Shown here piece by piece: positions 1 through 7,978 of a DNA stretch of 21,678 nucleotides (the stretch's first letter is position 1; each line of letters begins with the position of its first letter). The notes below the pieces were generated by a model. It was not told the DNA's origin. It did not search any database and saw only the letters and a program-made list of their open reading frames with translations. The position numbers were made by a program, and so were the translations under genes. This DNA is from Gammaproteobacteria bacterium UBA6968 (GTDB lineage: Bacteria; Pseudomonadota; Gammaproteobacteria; Pseudomonadales; Azotimanducaceae): assembly GCA_002450255.1 (NCBI GenBank), contig DJYW01000019.1:13448-35125 (forward strand), given 5' to 3'.

Positions 1-24
1 TATTCCTCTGGCTATTCCTCTGGC
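1..24. repeat. 12-bp tandem direct repeat, two copies at window edge
   Basis: The 12-mer TATTCCTCTGGC occurs twice, head to tail and without mismatch, at 1-12 and 13-24. The array may continue to the left of the window, so the copy number is unknown. The unit is a multiple of three, so it would be compatible with a coding repeat, but no convincing gene covers it here. Confidence 0.6.
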
Positions 25-38
25 CCGCTCAGGTGACG

Positions 39-185
39 CTACGCACGCCACTCCGTCAAACCGTACTCAACCCACAACCGCATCATGTGTTTAACCTGCG
101 TAGCGCTCAGGGACGGTATCGAGCGATGGTTGCCGCGAACCAGTTTAAAAATCTTGTGGGAATGAGTGTCCGCATAGCTCGGCAT
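39..185 (-). CDS. doubtful small ORF downstream of surA
   Basis: On the minus strand an ATG at 185 opens 48 codons ending in TAG at 39-41. A GTG at 200 would give 53 codons. The product would begin MPSYADTHSHKIF and end WVEYGLTEWRA. I recognise no family. It contains Trp, His and Met residues at a density that is not obviously random, and it could be the tail of a decayed gene, because the frame stays open upstream as far as a stop near 269. No Shine-Dalgarno sequence is evident. In related genomes pdxA would be expected here, but this peptide does not resemble PdxA. It may be only a chance frame. Confidence 0.18.
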   Translation of the reverse strand: MPSYADTHSHKIFKLVRGNHRSIPSLSATQVKHMMRLWVEYGLTEWRA

Positions 186-236
186 GCCGATCCTGCTCAC
201 CGCCCCAGGCTTTGCTTGCGATAGCGCTCGTACGGC

Positions 237-266
237 GCCGCCGGACCCAGGCAGCAGGCCGGCGGC
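237..266 (-). terminator. GC-rich hairpin just behind surA
   Basis: GCCGCCGG (237-244) and CCGGCGGC (259-266) are perfect 8-bp inverted repeats around a 14-nt loop. They start 16 bases past the surA stop in the direction of surA transcription. No T-run follows on the minus strand, so this is at best a non-canonical terminator or an mRNA 3'-end stabiliser. Confidence 0.3.
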
Positions 267-281
267 CTACAGCGAGATATG

Positions 282-1574
282 TTATATACGCAGCTCAACA
301 AAGGCTTCATCGCGAATTTCTTTCAGCCATTCTTGTCTTTCTTCTTCATAGCGGCGGCGGTGCAACAACTCCAACGCCATATTGCTCCGGGCTTCCTCAC
401 TCATATCCTGAGAGCGCCGCCCTTCGACGGTTAAGATATGCCAACCGAACTCCGACAAAAATGGCTCGCTGAGCGCCTCATCTGCCGTCGCCTCCATCAC
501 TTCTGCGAAAATGGGTACAAACTGGTCTGGCGTCGACCAGCCCAGGTCCCCTCCGTTGAGGGCACTACCGGGATCTTCGGAAAATTCTTTTGCGAGGGTT
601 TCGAAATCTTCCCCGTTCACCAACCGGCCATGGATTTCTCGTGACAATGCTTCTGTATCTGCCGGTGTGCGAATGGCCGAGGGCCGCACCAGGATATGCC
701 GCACCTTAGTTTGGGCTTCCTGCTGAGTCCCCGCGCCGCGCCGCTCTAACAATTTGATAATGTGAAACGCGCTGCCTGTCTTAATCGGTTCAGCAACATC
801 ACCGACAGCCATTTCCAGGACTGGCTCGGTAAACAGGCTGGGTAATTCGCCAGCTTTACGCCAACCTAAATCGCCGCCCTCCAAAGCCGAGCTTGCGGCG
901 GAATTTGCAACAGCTGTCTCGGCAAAATCTGCCCCGTCGCGAAGCGCTTTAATCAACGTCGCGGCTTTTTGTTTAGCCTGCTCTACCACCGCTTCTGACG
1001 CGTCATCGTCAAACGCAAGCATGATGTGACCAACCCGGTAATCGTCAGAAAACATTTCCTGATACGCAGGCGAGTTAAGTAGCCCCTGGACGTCCTGTTC
1101 GGTTATGGCTACGCGACGATTGATCATGCCGCGCTGCAGACGCGTCCGCACGAGTTCGCCGCGAATGTCTTCGCGAAACTCGCGATAGCTCACGCCATCC
1201 TTAGCCAAAGCAACCTGAAATTCCGGCAGGGTCATGTTGTTATTTTGTGCGAACTGATTGACCGCGCGGGTCAGGGTTTCGTCATCTATTTCGATACCCC
1301 GACGCTGTGCCTCCTGGCTTTGAATGTTCTCCAGAATCAGGCGTTCCATGACCTGATTAACCAGAACATCATTCGGCGGAATTGGAATTTGATTCGCCTG
1401 CATCTGCTCGCGCACGGTTTGCAACCGAGTCATGAGTTCACTCGCCAGCACCACGTCTTCATCAACAATCGCCACGATAGCGTCCAATTTTTGATAAGTG
1501 GCATGCGCGTTACCGACGGTGAGCGCCACAACCAAAAGACCGCTCAGCACGCTGCCCATAATCCAATTTTTCAT
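282..1574 (-). CDS. surA: periplasmic chaperone / peptidyl-prolyl isomerase SurA
   Basis: SurA escorts unfolded outer-membrane proteins, LptD among them, through the periplasm to the Bam complex. Starting at the ATG at 1574 the product is 430 aa, the usual family length. Residues 1-25 form a signal peptide: a Lys near the start, a hydrophobic stretch, then a likely cut after AHA. An N-terminal chaperone domain follows. Two parvulin domains lie at about 178-275 (VGHIMLAF ... GGDLGW ... HIIKL) and 289-390 (VRHILV ... GGDLGW ... WHIL). The frame can be extended to an ATG at 1598 (with a TAGG 7 bases upstream) or a TTG at 1604. I prefer 1574 because it gives a compact signal peptide. It lies directly downstream of lptD with an 80-110 bp gap, the classical lptD-surA order. 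The usual next gene, pdxA, is absent. Confidence 0.96.
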   Translation of the reverse strand: MKNWIMGSVLSGLLVVALTVGNAHATYQKLDAIVAIVDEDVVLASELMTRLQTVREQMQANQIPIPPNDVLVNQVMERLILENIQSQEAQRRGIEIDDETLTRAVNQFAQNNNMTLPEFQVALAKDGVSYREFREDIRGELVRTRLQRGMINRRVAITEQDVQGLLNSPAYQEMFSDDYRVGHIMLAFDDDASEAVVEQAKQKAATLIKALRDGADFAETAVANSAASSALEGGDLGWRKAGELPSLFTEPVLEMAVGDVAEPIKTGSAFHIIKLLERRGAGTQQEAQTKVRHILVRPSAIRTPADTEALSREIHGRLVNGEDFETLAKEFSEDPGSALNGGDLGWSTPDQFVPIFAEVMEATADEALSEPFLSEFGWHILTVEGRRSQDMSEEARSNMALELLHRRRYEEERQEWLKEIRDEAFVELRI

Positions 1575-1687
1575 AATGACTCTCGAACATGTACTCATTT
1601 TCAAACCTAAATTAGTAACGACTCAGCCGCCGTAAGCGCCGATTCTAACACCGCGAGCCGAGCTTAAAGCAGCCCTTTTCAGATCAG

Positions 1688-4207
1688 CTAGCGGCCCTTG
1701 CCGGGCATCCGCATAGTTGCACCTCGATAACCTTGCATACGTCTTAGCAGCAAACTCTCGAATTTGCGCCCGATTCGCGCCAATCCCTTAAGCTCGAACT
1801 CCACCACGACGCCACGATCAAAGCCACCGCGAAAAGCCAACTGCTCCGGACCGCCTACATAAGACGGATTATTCTCCTGCTGGCGCAGTGCAAAACGTGC
1901 CCGTAAACAACAATTATCAAACTCGATGCCGAATATTGCTGCAACCGCTCGATTGCGCTCGAGGTCATATTGCAGATACTGCACGACAGAGTAATTACGA
2001 GCGACCGGCCAATACAAACCGAGCTCGCCTTGACTGATGCCATCAACGGGGCGATCGCGCCACGCGATATTGATAATATGGCGATTGTCACTGCGATAAT
2101 GTAACGCCAGGCCCGTTTCCAAGCTTTGTGCGAAATCATCCTGCCAAACCTGATTAGCGGAAATGTGCCATCGCTGGCTAACGTTCAGGTTGATTTCCGC
2201 CGCGGTAAGCTCGCCGTCGAAGCGCTGCAGATCTTCACTTAAAAGATAGCGCAGCGTGCGCAAATGGATGGTCTTGCCGAGACTGACACTAAGCCGCTGA
2301 TTACCCGTCGAATTGGCAATAAGCCGTGAGGTGACGCCGACGACGACTTTGTCCGCTTCACTGAATCGGTCCAAGCCAAAATAATTATTGTTAGCAAACA
2401 ATTCGGTGAAACCCAGCGATCTGGGGGCAACGTCGAACAAAGGCAAATGGTCCTGACGGGCATAGCCGGAACGCAAATATTGGATGCGGGGCTCAACCGT
2501 TTGCTGCCACTTGCTACCGACCACATTGCGATCAAAAAACAACCCACCCTCAAGGCGCGCGAAGCCAATGCCCCGATCTGGTTTGGAGTTAGCAAGCGGC
2601 GTTACCGTCGGATGATCCACCCGCCGTAGATCATACTGAGTGTAGCGATATCCGCCAGCGACGCTAACAAATCCACTTGGCCAACGTTTACGCCAGGCTA
2701 GTTCGGGCTGCAGATGCATGCGCTCGCCGATTAACGAGGCCAGCGGATCGGTATACACCTCGTTGCTGGCCAGCGGCGCACGGGTAAAGCGAGTCCAATC
2801 CAGCAGCCAATCGACACTGACTTGACCACTGCTGGCATAAGCCGAGGTGCCCGCCAGCGGCCTCTTATAAGTCAAGGTCAGCTGTGGCAGCTTGCGATAT
2901 GGTGCCAGTGGAAATTCGTCTAGCCGTTGGAATCCATAGGTCTGCAGGCGAGCCGTCCAATGCCGTCCGCGCACCGCGAACCCCGCTTTCTGACTTACAT
3001 AAAACGGTTGACTGAGGGGCATGCCAGGATCGAGATCGCGAAAGAAATCGGCATCGCTGACCTTGCTGAAGTCAACGAAGGTCGTTAGGCCGGCGAACTG
3101 ACCGTTATGTTGCAGCGACCCGAGCCAGCGGTCTGCAGGTTGAAACGAACCAAATTTTGCCTTACCGCCGAACCGCTTGTATTCATCGCGGTTGTAGCGG
3201 CCATTATATAAATCGTCAGAAAAAATTTGCTGGGCACTCAGCGTTGTCTGCGTACTTTCACCCAGATTTTCCAAGGTGGCGCCTAAACCTAGTCCACGCC
3301 CGGTAATCACTTGCGGGCGAACGGTCGCGTACCAATGAGGGCTCAAGTTAACGCCGTAGGGCACGGTCACATCAAGCCCGTCCTGATTGGAAAAGCGTAT
3401 TTCCGGGGAAATCAGACCCGCCGGGCGTTGCTCTTCTGTTCCCGTGTTTAGAGTGAACTTAGGCCAGAAAAAAACCCGCTTGTCGCCGACTCGAATCGCA
3501 AAGTCAGTCAAGCCGACAGTACCGCTGGCTTCATCGTACCGCAGTTGATTGATCGCAACGGACCAACCCAGTTGGTTTGGCTCGCAGCGGGTTAAGACGA
3601 GATTCTGCATTTGCGCCCGATCGGCATCGTCTTGCTGGATACGCTGTACCCAGCCGCGCAGGCCTCGATCTGCTAACAAAAGTTCCACATCATCCGCCAA
3701 CCCAGTCTCGGCAGCGGCATTCAGATCGATCCGACCAGCTCGAACCTGGGTCCTTGTATCTGACCAACGACCGCCATCGGGTAGCAACAAACGCTGCATC
3801 GATCCTAGTGTATCTGCGGCAGCCTCCAACTCGGTGATCACCCGCTCCGCATTCAGCTGCCGGTTAGCCTGGATAACCGTGACGTCACCGCTAAACTCAA
3901 CTGTGTTCGACGACCCGACCAGCCGCGCCGCACTGATATCAAACCCTTGAGAAGTTACGCGCGGCAAATCCAGCACGGCCGATTGGGCATCCGCAGACAA
4001 AGTAAATTGGCAGTCAAGCACCCGCGCCAGGTTCAGCGAGGCATCCGCTAAAGGGGCTTTGTGCTGTGGACTTAATCGACTTTCCAATGATTGCGTTTTC
4101 ATAGCAAAGCCGAGTGCCACCACCACGCCGCATATCCGAATTATTCTAATCGCGTTGACTCTAAACGCGCTAAAAGCGCTAACCGAACTAAAGAGGGAAC
4201 GAAGCAT
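1688..4207 (-). CDS. lptD: LPS-assembly outer-membrane protein LptD
   Basis: LptD is the outer-membrane beta-barrel that, with the lipoprotein LptE, inserts lipopolysaccharide into the outer leaflet. From the ATG at 4207 the product is 839 aa. The N-terminus has an Arg-rich then hydrophobic segment (about residues 16-36) that fits a signal peptide. An LptA-like jellyroll domain follows, then a long C-terminal barrel rich in alternating aromatic/polar strands. The four cysteines expected to form the two structural disulfides are all present: Cys66 (DCQF), Cys208 (TRCEP) and the adjacent pair Cys766-767 (NCC). The frame stays open upstream to a TTG at 4240, but that start has no ribosome site and leaves an odd N-terminus, so I chose 4207. 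It is divergent from amgK and cotranscribed with surA. Confidence 0.96.
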   Translation of the reverse strand: MLRSLFSSVSAFSAFRVNAIRIIRICGVVVALGFAMKTQSLESRLSPQHKAPLADASLNLARVLDCQFTLSADAQSAVLDLPRVTSQGFDISAARLVGSSNTVEFSGDVTVIQANRQLNAERVITELEAAADTLGSMQRLLLPDGGRWSDTRTQVRAGRIDLNAAAETGLADDVELLLADRGLRGWVQRIQQDDADRAQMQNLVLTRCEPNQLGWSVAINQLRYDEASGTVGLTDFAIRVGDKRVFFWPKFTLNTGTEEQRPAGLISPEIRFSNQDGLDVTVPYGVNLSPHWYATVRPQVITGRGLGLGATLENLGESTQTTLSAQQIFSDDLYNGRYNRDEYKRFGGKAKFGSFQPADRWLGSLQHNGQFAGLTTFVDFSKVSDADFFRDLDPGMPLSQPFYVSQKAGFAVRGRHWTARLQTYGFQRLDEFPLAPYRKLPQLTLTYKRPLAGTSAYASSGQVSVDWLLDWTRFTRAPLASNEVYTDPLASLIGERMHLQPELAWRKRWPSGFVSVAGGYRYTQYDLRRVDHPTVTPLANSKPDRGIGFARLEGGLFFDRNVVGSKWQQTVEPRIQYLRSGYARQDHLPLFDVAPRSLGFTELFANNNYFGLDRFSEADKVVVGVTSRLIANSTGNQRLSVSLGKTIHLRTLRYLLSEDLQRFDGELTAAEINLNVSQRWHISANQVWQDDFAQSLETGLALHYRSDNRHIINIAWRDRPVDGISQGELGLYWPVARNYSVVQYLQYDLERNRAVAAIFGIEFDNCCLRARFALRQQENNPSYVGGPEQLAFRGGFDRGVVVEFELKGLARIGRKFESLLLRRMQGYRGATMRMPGKGR

Positions 4208-4280
4208 AAAAGCTCTACATGACGGCGACAGCACGTCCAAAAATGGATAAAGGCGATATGATAAAGAAATTATCTCTGCG

Positions 4281-4308
4281 GTTATAATACCGATCGTGAA
4301 TGATTCAA
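4281..4308 (-). promoter_or_regulatory. candidate sigma-70 promoter for lptD-surA
   Basis: Read on the minus strand, TTGAAT (4308-4303) and TATAAC (4286-4281) are separated by 16 bp. This is a reasonable sigma-70 promoter in the 88-bp divergent gap, and the predicted start site would be about 65 bases upstream of the lptD ATG. It overlaps the amgK start codon and the plus-strand TATAAT, so the two divergent units may compete. Seen by eye only. Confidence 0.35.
4283..4288 (+). promoter_or_regulatory. candidate -10 box of amgK-murU
   Basis: A perfect TATAAT lies at 4283-4288. No good -35 hexamer is found 15-19 bases upstream. If used, transcription would start near 4295, that is, at or one base before the GTG at 4296, giving a leaderless or nearly leaderless message. 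Confidence 0.25.
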
Positions 4309-5327
4309 CCGCACAACACGCCGCAACCGGCGACGACTTTTATAGCCTAGCCGGATGGGTGTGCCAGTATTACGGCAGGGAACCCATTCAAATCGATCCA
4401 TTGCCTCAGGAAGCCAGCCATCGGCGCTTTTTTCGTGCAGTCGGTTCCACCGGCACCTACATCGCTATGCTGAGTCCGCCGCATTTGGAGAATAACGAGG
4501 ACTTCCTTCGACTCGGCAGATTTTTTCACTCCCAAAACATCCCCGTACCAATAATTCACGCCGAGGATTTAGAGCGCGGCTTTTTCCTGCTTGAAGACTT
4601 CGGCACAGTACATGTTGCTGAGGCGTATGAGAGCGGTGCTCAAGAGCCCGCGTTGCGCTGCGCGATAAACGTTTTACGCCGCTTGCAGACCGTCGCAACC
4701 AAAGATATTCCTCCCTATTCCCGACAACGGTTCACCGATGAATTTGATCTGTTTCATACTTGGTTGGTAGCGGGTCTTCTGCAACAAGCGTGGACGCCAG
4801 CACTGCTTGAGCGGATCAACCGCGAGCGCGACCAGTTGCTCTCCGACATCGTCCGCCAGCCGCAAACCGTGGTACATCGCGATTATCACTGCCGCAACTT
4901 GCTGTGGCGCGATGCGCAAATCGGCGTGATCGATTTTCAGGACGCGCTAACAGGACCGGCTCTATATGACCTGGCATCGCTCCTGCACGACTGCTACTGG
5001 GTCCATGACACGAGCACCGTAGATGCCGGATTAAAAGCCTTTTTACACCAACACCCGCTGTTTTCCGGCATCGACTTCAACCAAGCCAAGCGCTGGCTTG
5101 AGGCAACAGCGATTCAGCGCCAAGTCAAAGCGGTTGGTATTTTTGCGCGGCTCTACCTGCGCGACGGCAAAGCCACTCACTTGCGTCACATTAGCCCGGT
5201 CCTGAAACAGATTCAGCGCTTAGTCGCAGGGCGCGCGGAGTTGCCCGCACTCAGCGCAACGCTGCACCAGTTACAGCATAGGGTCGCAGCTCGGTTAGAG
5301 CAGCTTACAAGCGACTTACCAGCATGA
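4296..5327 (+). CDS. amgK: N-acetylmuramate/N-acetylglucosamine anomeric kinase AmgK
   Basis: A 343-aa aminoglycoside-phosphotransferase-fold kinase. Its position next to lptD and before murU matches AmgK of Pseudomonas, which phosphorylates the anomeric hydroxyl of MurNAc (and GlcNAc) in the cytoplasm as part of cell-wall recycling. The catalytic loop is HRDYHCRN (His194, Asp196, Asn201) and the metal-binding IDFQDA places Asp213. The N-lobe has SHRRFFRA near 41-48 and a hinge-like LLEDFG at 98-103. The start is GTG (NDSTAQHAA follows). There is no clear Shine-Dalgarno, and a TATAAT lies only 8 bases upstream. Its stop overlaps the first possible murU start as ATGA, implying translational coupling. 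The function is inferred from family plus neighbourhood; an aminoglycoside-resistance role is unlikely. Confidence 0.9.
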   Translation: MNDSTAQHAATGDDFYSLAGWVCQYYGREPIQIDPLPQEASHRRFFRAVGSTGTYIAMLSPPHLENNEDFLRLGRFFHSQNIPVPIIHAEDLERGFFLLEDFGTVHVAEAYESGAQEPALRCAINVLRRLQTVATKDIPPYSRQRFTDEFDLFHTWLVAGLLQQAWTPALLERINRERDQLLSDIVRQPQTVVHRDYHCRNLLWRDAQIGVIDFQDALTGPALYDLASLLHDCYWVHDTSTVDAGLKAFLHQHPLFSGIDFNQAKRWLEATAIQRQVKAVGIFARLYLRDGKATHLRHISPVLKQIQRLVAGRAELPALSATLHQLQHRVAARLEQLTSDLPA

Positions 5328-6061
5328 GTGCCGCTATGCGCCAGCGAGAACCGCATTCCACTCCCTCAGCGCAAATGACAACCGCCATGATTTTAGCCGC
5401 AGGCGAAGGCCGACGCCTTGCACCACTCACCGATCATTGTCCCAAGCCAATGCTGCTGATCGGCACGCAACCATTGATTGAGCGCCAGGTCGCACAGCTA
5501 AAACACGCCGGTATCACCGATATCGTAATCAATCTGTGCCACCTGGGCGAGCAGATCGAAGCGCATTTTGGGGACGGCCGCCACTTTGGCGTCAAGATTC
5601 ATTACAGCCGCGAAGACACTTTGTTAGATACTGGCGGCGGCATCCGCAAAGCGCTGCCGCTTTTGGGTAACGATCCCTTTGTGCTGGTGAACGGAGACAT
5701 TTACACAGACTTCAATTTCCGCAATCTGCCCGCTGGTTTGGCAGGCGATACGTTGGGCCATCTGGTTTTAAAAATGAAGCCAGGCCATCGAGAACAGGGA
5801 GACTTCAATGTTGCCGGTGACGGCAACAATCTGCATGTGAGCGAGCGCGGCGAGGGCTACGTTTACTGCGGCATCGCTATTCTTCACCCAAACCTTTTCA
5901 ACGATTCGCCGGAAGGCGCGTTTTCGTTGCGTGATCTGTTCTTCGGCGCCTTACCACAGCGTAAGCTTAGCGCTCAACTTACGACTTGCGATTGGACCGA
6001 TATCGGCACGCCGGAGGAGTACGAGCGCGTGCGTCAGGGACATCATGAGAGCCACAACTAA
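5324..6061 (+). CDS. murU: MurNAc-1-phosphate uridylyltransferase MurU
   Basis: A sugar-nucleotidyltransferase (GT-A fold) that makes UDP-MurNAc from UTP and MurNAc-1-phosphate, completing the AmgK/MurU salvage route that bypasses MurA and MurB. Visible motifs are the nucleotide-binding LAAGEGRRLAPLT (residues 24-36), PKPM (40-43), LDTGGG (101-106) and the metal-binding NGDIYTDF (123-130). The first ATG overlaps the amgK stop (ATGA). The first 17 residues are not family-like, and an internal ATG at 5375 would give the conserved beginning MTTAMILAAGEG and a 228-aa protein close to the usual size. Neither start has a good ribosome site, so coupling from amgK favours 5324, while family length favours 5375. 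The C-terminus (TDIGTPEEYER) is typical of the family. Confidence 0.9.
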   Translation: MSAAMRQREPHSTPSAQMTTAMILAAGEGRRLAPLTDHCPKPMLLIGTQPLIERQVAQLKHAGITDIVINLCHLGEQIEAHFGDGRHFGVKIHYSREDTLLDTGGGIRKALPLLGNDPFVLVNGDIYTDFNFRNLPAGLAGDTLGHLVLKMKPGHREQGDFNVAGDGNNLHVSERGEGYVYCGIAILHPNLFNDSPEGAFSLRDLFFGALPQRKLSAQLTTCDWTDIGTPEEYERVRQGHHESHN

Positions 6062-6190
6062 ACCGAGCGTTCGCTGCGCCTCACGTTGTAAGCCGTTGGA
6101 ACATCTACGCATCGCTGCTTCGCCCCGCTGATTTATCCGCTCGTCCATCGTCTGATGCCACGGTCCCGCCACGGAAAATCTTGCACTGCA

Positions 6191-6289
6191 ATGCTGCCTA
6201 AACCCAGTGCTTTTCGCGCCATGCGACACCGATTTGCAGCATGGTGGTTTATAGTAGGCCCCTCTGATTTGGAAACTACGACACTATGA
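6191..6289 (+). CDS. possible upstream ORF overlapping the rpe start
   Basis: An ATG at 6191 opens 32 codons ([15 protein letters not shown], then AAWWFIVGP and so on) whose TGA at 6287-6289 overlaps the rpe ATG as ATGA. It carries two adjacent Trp codons (6245-6250). No Shine-Dalgarno precedes it. The rest of the 224-bp gap between murU and rpe (6062-6285) shows nothing else I can name. The rpe start itself has only a distant GGAAA, so coupling is conceivable, but a 32-codon frame is easily found by chance. Confidence 0.15.
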   Translation: MLPKPSAFRAMRHRFAAWWFIVGPSDLETTTL

Positions 6290-6963
6290 GCCACAACTCG
6301 CCCTGGATCTCACCGTCTATTCTGGCTGCCGACTTCACCAGACTTGGGGCTGAGGTCGATGCAGTACTCGCCGCTGGTGCGGATAGCATTCACTTCGATG
6401 TGATGGACAACCACTACGTACCCAATCTGACTATCGGGCCGTTGGTGCTGGAGTCGTTGCGCAAAGCAGGCTGCACAGCCTGCGTAGACGTGCATTTAAT
6501 GGTGAAGCCCGTCGACCGGCTGATTGATGATTTTGTTGCAGCCGGTGCGGACTACATCACCGTACACCCGGAATCTACCGAACATCTGCATCGAACCTTG
6601 ATGAGCATAAAGGAACGTGAGGTTAAGGCTGGCTTAGTGTTCAATCCTGCAACGCCGCTGCACCACCTGTCCGAGGTTATTGATCTGGTGGACCTAGTGC
6701 TAATCATGTCGGTCAATCCAGGCTTTGGCGGCCAGTCTTTTATTACCTCTAGCCTGACCAAACTGACGGCAGCGCGCGCGCTGATCGACGCGGCAAATCC
6801 AGCAATTCGTCTACAGATTGATGGCGGCATCAAGACCAATAACATTGCCGCTGCTGCCGCTGCCGGTGCGGATACATTTGTCGCAGGCACCGCAATATTT
6901 GGGTCTGCAGATTATGCGGCGACCATCACAGCTATGCGTGCCGCCATTCAAGACCATGCGTAA
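6286..6963 (+). CDS. rpe: ribulose-phosphate 3-epimerase
   Basis: Interconverts ribulose-5-phosphate and xylulose-5-phosphate in the cytosolic pentose phosphate pathway. The 225-aa TIM barrel shows all family signatures: SPSILAADF at 9-17 with Ser11, HFDVMD with metal ligand His36 and catalytic Asp38, VHLMV with His70, the phosphate-loop [10 protein letters not shown] at 141-150, and QIDGGI with catalytic Asp179. Length is normal. The next gene, gph, begins 40 bp downstream and is on the same strand; rpe-gph is a widespread pair in gammaproteobacteria, so they are probably cotranscribed. Confidence 0.97.
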   Translation: MSHNSPWISPSILAADFTRLGAEVDAVLAAGADSIHFDVMDNHYVPNLTIGPLVLESLRKAGCTACVDVHLMVKPVDRLIDDFVAAGADYITVHPESTEHLHRTLMSIKEREVKAGLVFNPATPLHHLSEVIDLVDLVLIMSVNPGFGGQSFITSSLTKLTAARALIDAANPAIRLQIDGGIKTNNIAAAAAAGADTFVAGTAIFGSADYAATITAMRAAIQDHA

Positions 6964-7002
6964 TCCTTTGACCCGCGCCGCCTCCACAGGTAAGGACATA
7001 GT

Positions 7003-7674
7003 GTGCCGTTAAAACCCAGCTATAAAGGCTACCTTTTTGACTTAGATGGCACCCTGCTGGATAGCGCTCCAGACATTGGCGCCGCGCTCAATCACGCCCT
7101 CGCCAGCATCGCTCTGCCACCCAGCCCAACGGCTTTGATTCGACACTGGGTCGGACATGGTTCGCGAACCTTGATTCGAGAGGCTCTGCAACACCACGAG
7201 CGCTATATCGATGCCGAGCAAGTAGAAGGTCTACTGCCATTATTCCTCGATTATTATAAGAGCCATCTGGCCGATCAAAGCGAGTTGTACCCGACGGTTT
7301 TAACCACGCTCACAACGCTGCGCGACTGCGGCTACAGACTCGCTGTAGTGACCAACAAGCTCGCAGAGCTCACGCATCCACTCTTGCAAGAAATTGGCTT
7401 GAGCGATTACTTCGACCTGATCGTGAGCGGCGACACTGCAGCGAAATCCAAGCCGGCGCCGGAGCCCATTCTGTTGTGCCTGGAAAAATTTGAGCTTAGT
7501 TCTGCGGAAGTTCTGATGGTTGGCGATTCAGGCACCGATGTGGGTGCCGCAAAAGCTGCAAACGTCGATGTTGCCTGCCTTCGCGATGGCTATAACCATG
7601 GCGTCAACGTTGTCGACCTCGCCCCCACTGCTGTCATCGACCAACTGGCAGAAGTGCTGCCCAGCCAGCGTTGA
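7003..7674 (+). CDS. gph: phosphoglycolate phosphatase (HAD superfamily)
   Basis: Hydrolyses 2-phosphoglycolate, a product of oxidative DNA-end repair. The 223-aa HAD hydrolase has motif I FDLDGTLLDS (nucleophile Asp13, acid/base Asp15), motif II Thr117 in VVTNK, the motif III lysine near KSKPAPEP (about 148-154), and motif IV VGDSGTDVGAA (Asp175, Asp179). A helical cap domain lies between motifs I and II. The start is GTG, chosen because TAAGGA (6991-6996) is placed 6 bases upstream and the protein length fits. The rpe-gph-trpE order supports Gph over a generic HAD enzyme. Confidence 0.93.
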   Translation: MPLKPSYKGYLFDLDGTLLDSAPDIGAALNHALASIALPPSPTALIRHWVGHGSRTLIREALQHHERYIDAEQVEGLLPLFLDYYKSHLADQSELYPTVLTTLTTLRDCGYRLAVVTNKLAELTHPLLQEIGLSDYFDLIVSGDTAAKSKPAPEPILLCLEKFELSSAEVLMVGDSGTDVGAAKAANVDVACLRDGYNHGVNVVDLAPTAVIDQLAEVLPSQR

Positions 7675-7978
7675 GCGTTATCTGAACGCAGCTGGCTGAG
7701 TCAGAGCGGACAGTTCGCACTGGTGCAGCGCGCTCCGCCTCGTGCTAATCTTCGCCACCTCCGGCGACTCGCCCTCGCTCGAGACAACTTTGGTAGCAGC
7801 ACATTTATTGCGTCCACATGGGGCGCAAGAACAGCAGCAAAACGAGACTTCTATGAGCACAACAGGCATCACAATTCGTTGCCTTGATCACCGGCACATC
7901 AGTCGCTGGCGTTGGCGTATTGCCCCAACCCAATAGTCCGTTTTCGTTCTTTTTTTACGCTGCTAGCGGAGTGCTGCA
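7675..7978 (+). other. 304-bp trpE leader region
   Basis: This gap between gph and trpE is the longest in the window without a conserved gene. From left to right it holds a weak GCGTT/AACGC hairpin directly after the gph stop (7675-7689), about 160 bp with nothing I can name, the candidate Trp leader peptide (7853-7936), a T7 run at 7950-7956, and the trpE ribosome site GGAG at 7968-7971, 7 bases from the ATG. The T-run is not preceded by a GC-rich stem, so it is not a standard terminator. I could not find a convincing -35/-10 pair. Confidence 0.5.
7853..7936 (+). CDS. trpL: candidate tryptophan leader peptide (attenuator)
   Basis: A 27-codon frame beginning MSTTGITIRCLDH and ending SRWRWRIAPTQ stops 42 bp before trpE. 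It has two Trp codons (residues 19 and 21, positions 7907-7909 and 7913-7915) separated by one Arg, close to the stop, as in leader peptides that sense Trp-tRNA. A weak CGAGA precedes the ATG by 5 bases. The segment GTTGG (7911-7915), which overlaps the second Trp codon, can pair with CCAAC (7925-7929), giving a possible stem that ribosome stalling would open. trpE of Pseudomonas putida is known to be controlled by attenuation, which supports the idea. Against it, no GC-rich terminator stem is seen before the T7 run. The same frame is open back to a GTG at 7742. Confidence 0.45.
   Translation: MSTTGITIRCLDHRHISRWRWRIAPTQ

Noticed and set aside
3549..3950. Long open frame on the plus strand opposite lptD
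   Set aside because: It lies wholly within the lptD gene, is low-complexity Ser/Arg-rich, has no ribosome site and resembles no family; it is a shadow of lptD.
4208..4240. TTG at 4240 as the lptD start
   Set aside because: No ribosome site precedes it, and the extra 11 residues put a polar, Cys-containing stretch before the signal-peptide-like segment.
6234..6255. TTGCAG and TATAGT as an rpe promoter
   Set aside because: Both hexamers are plausible but only 10 bp apart, far from the 15-19 bp needed.
7950..7956. T7 run before trpE as an intrinsic terminator
   Set aside because: The preceding 25 bases contain no GC-rich inverted repeat, so it fails the basic stem requirement. Kept only as part of the leader description.
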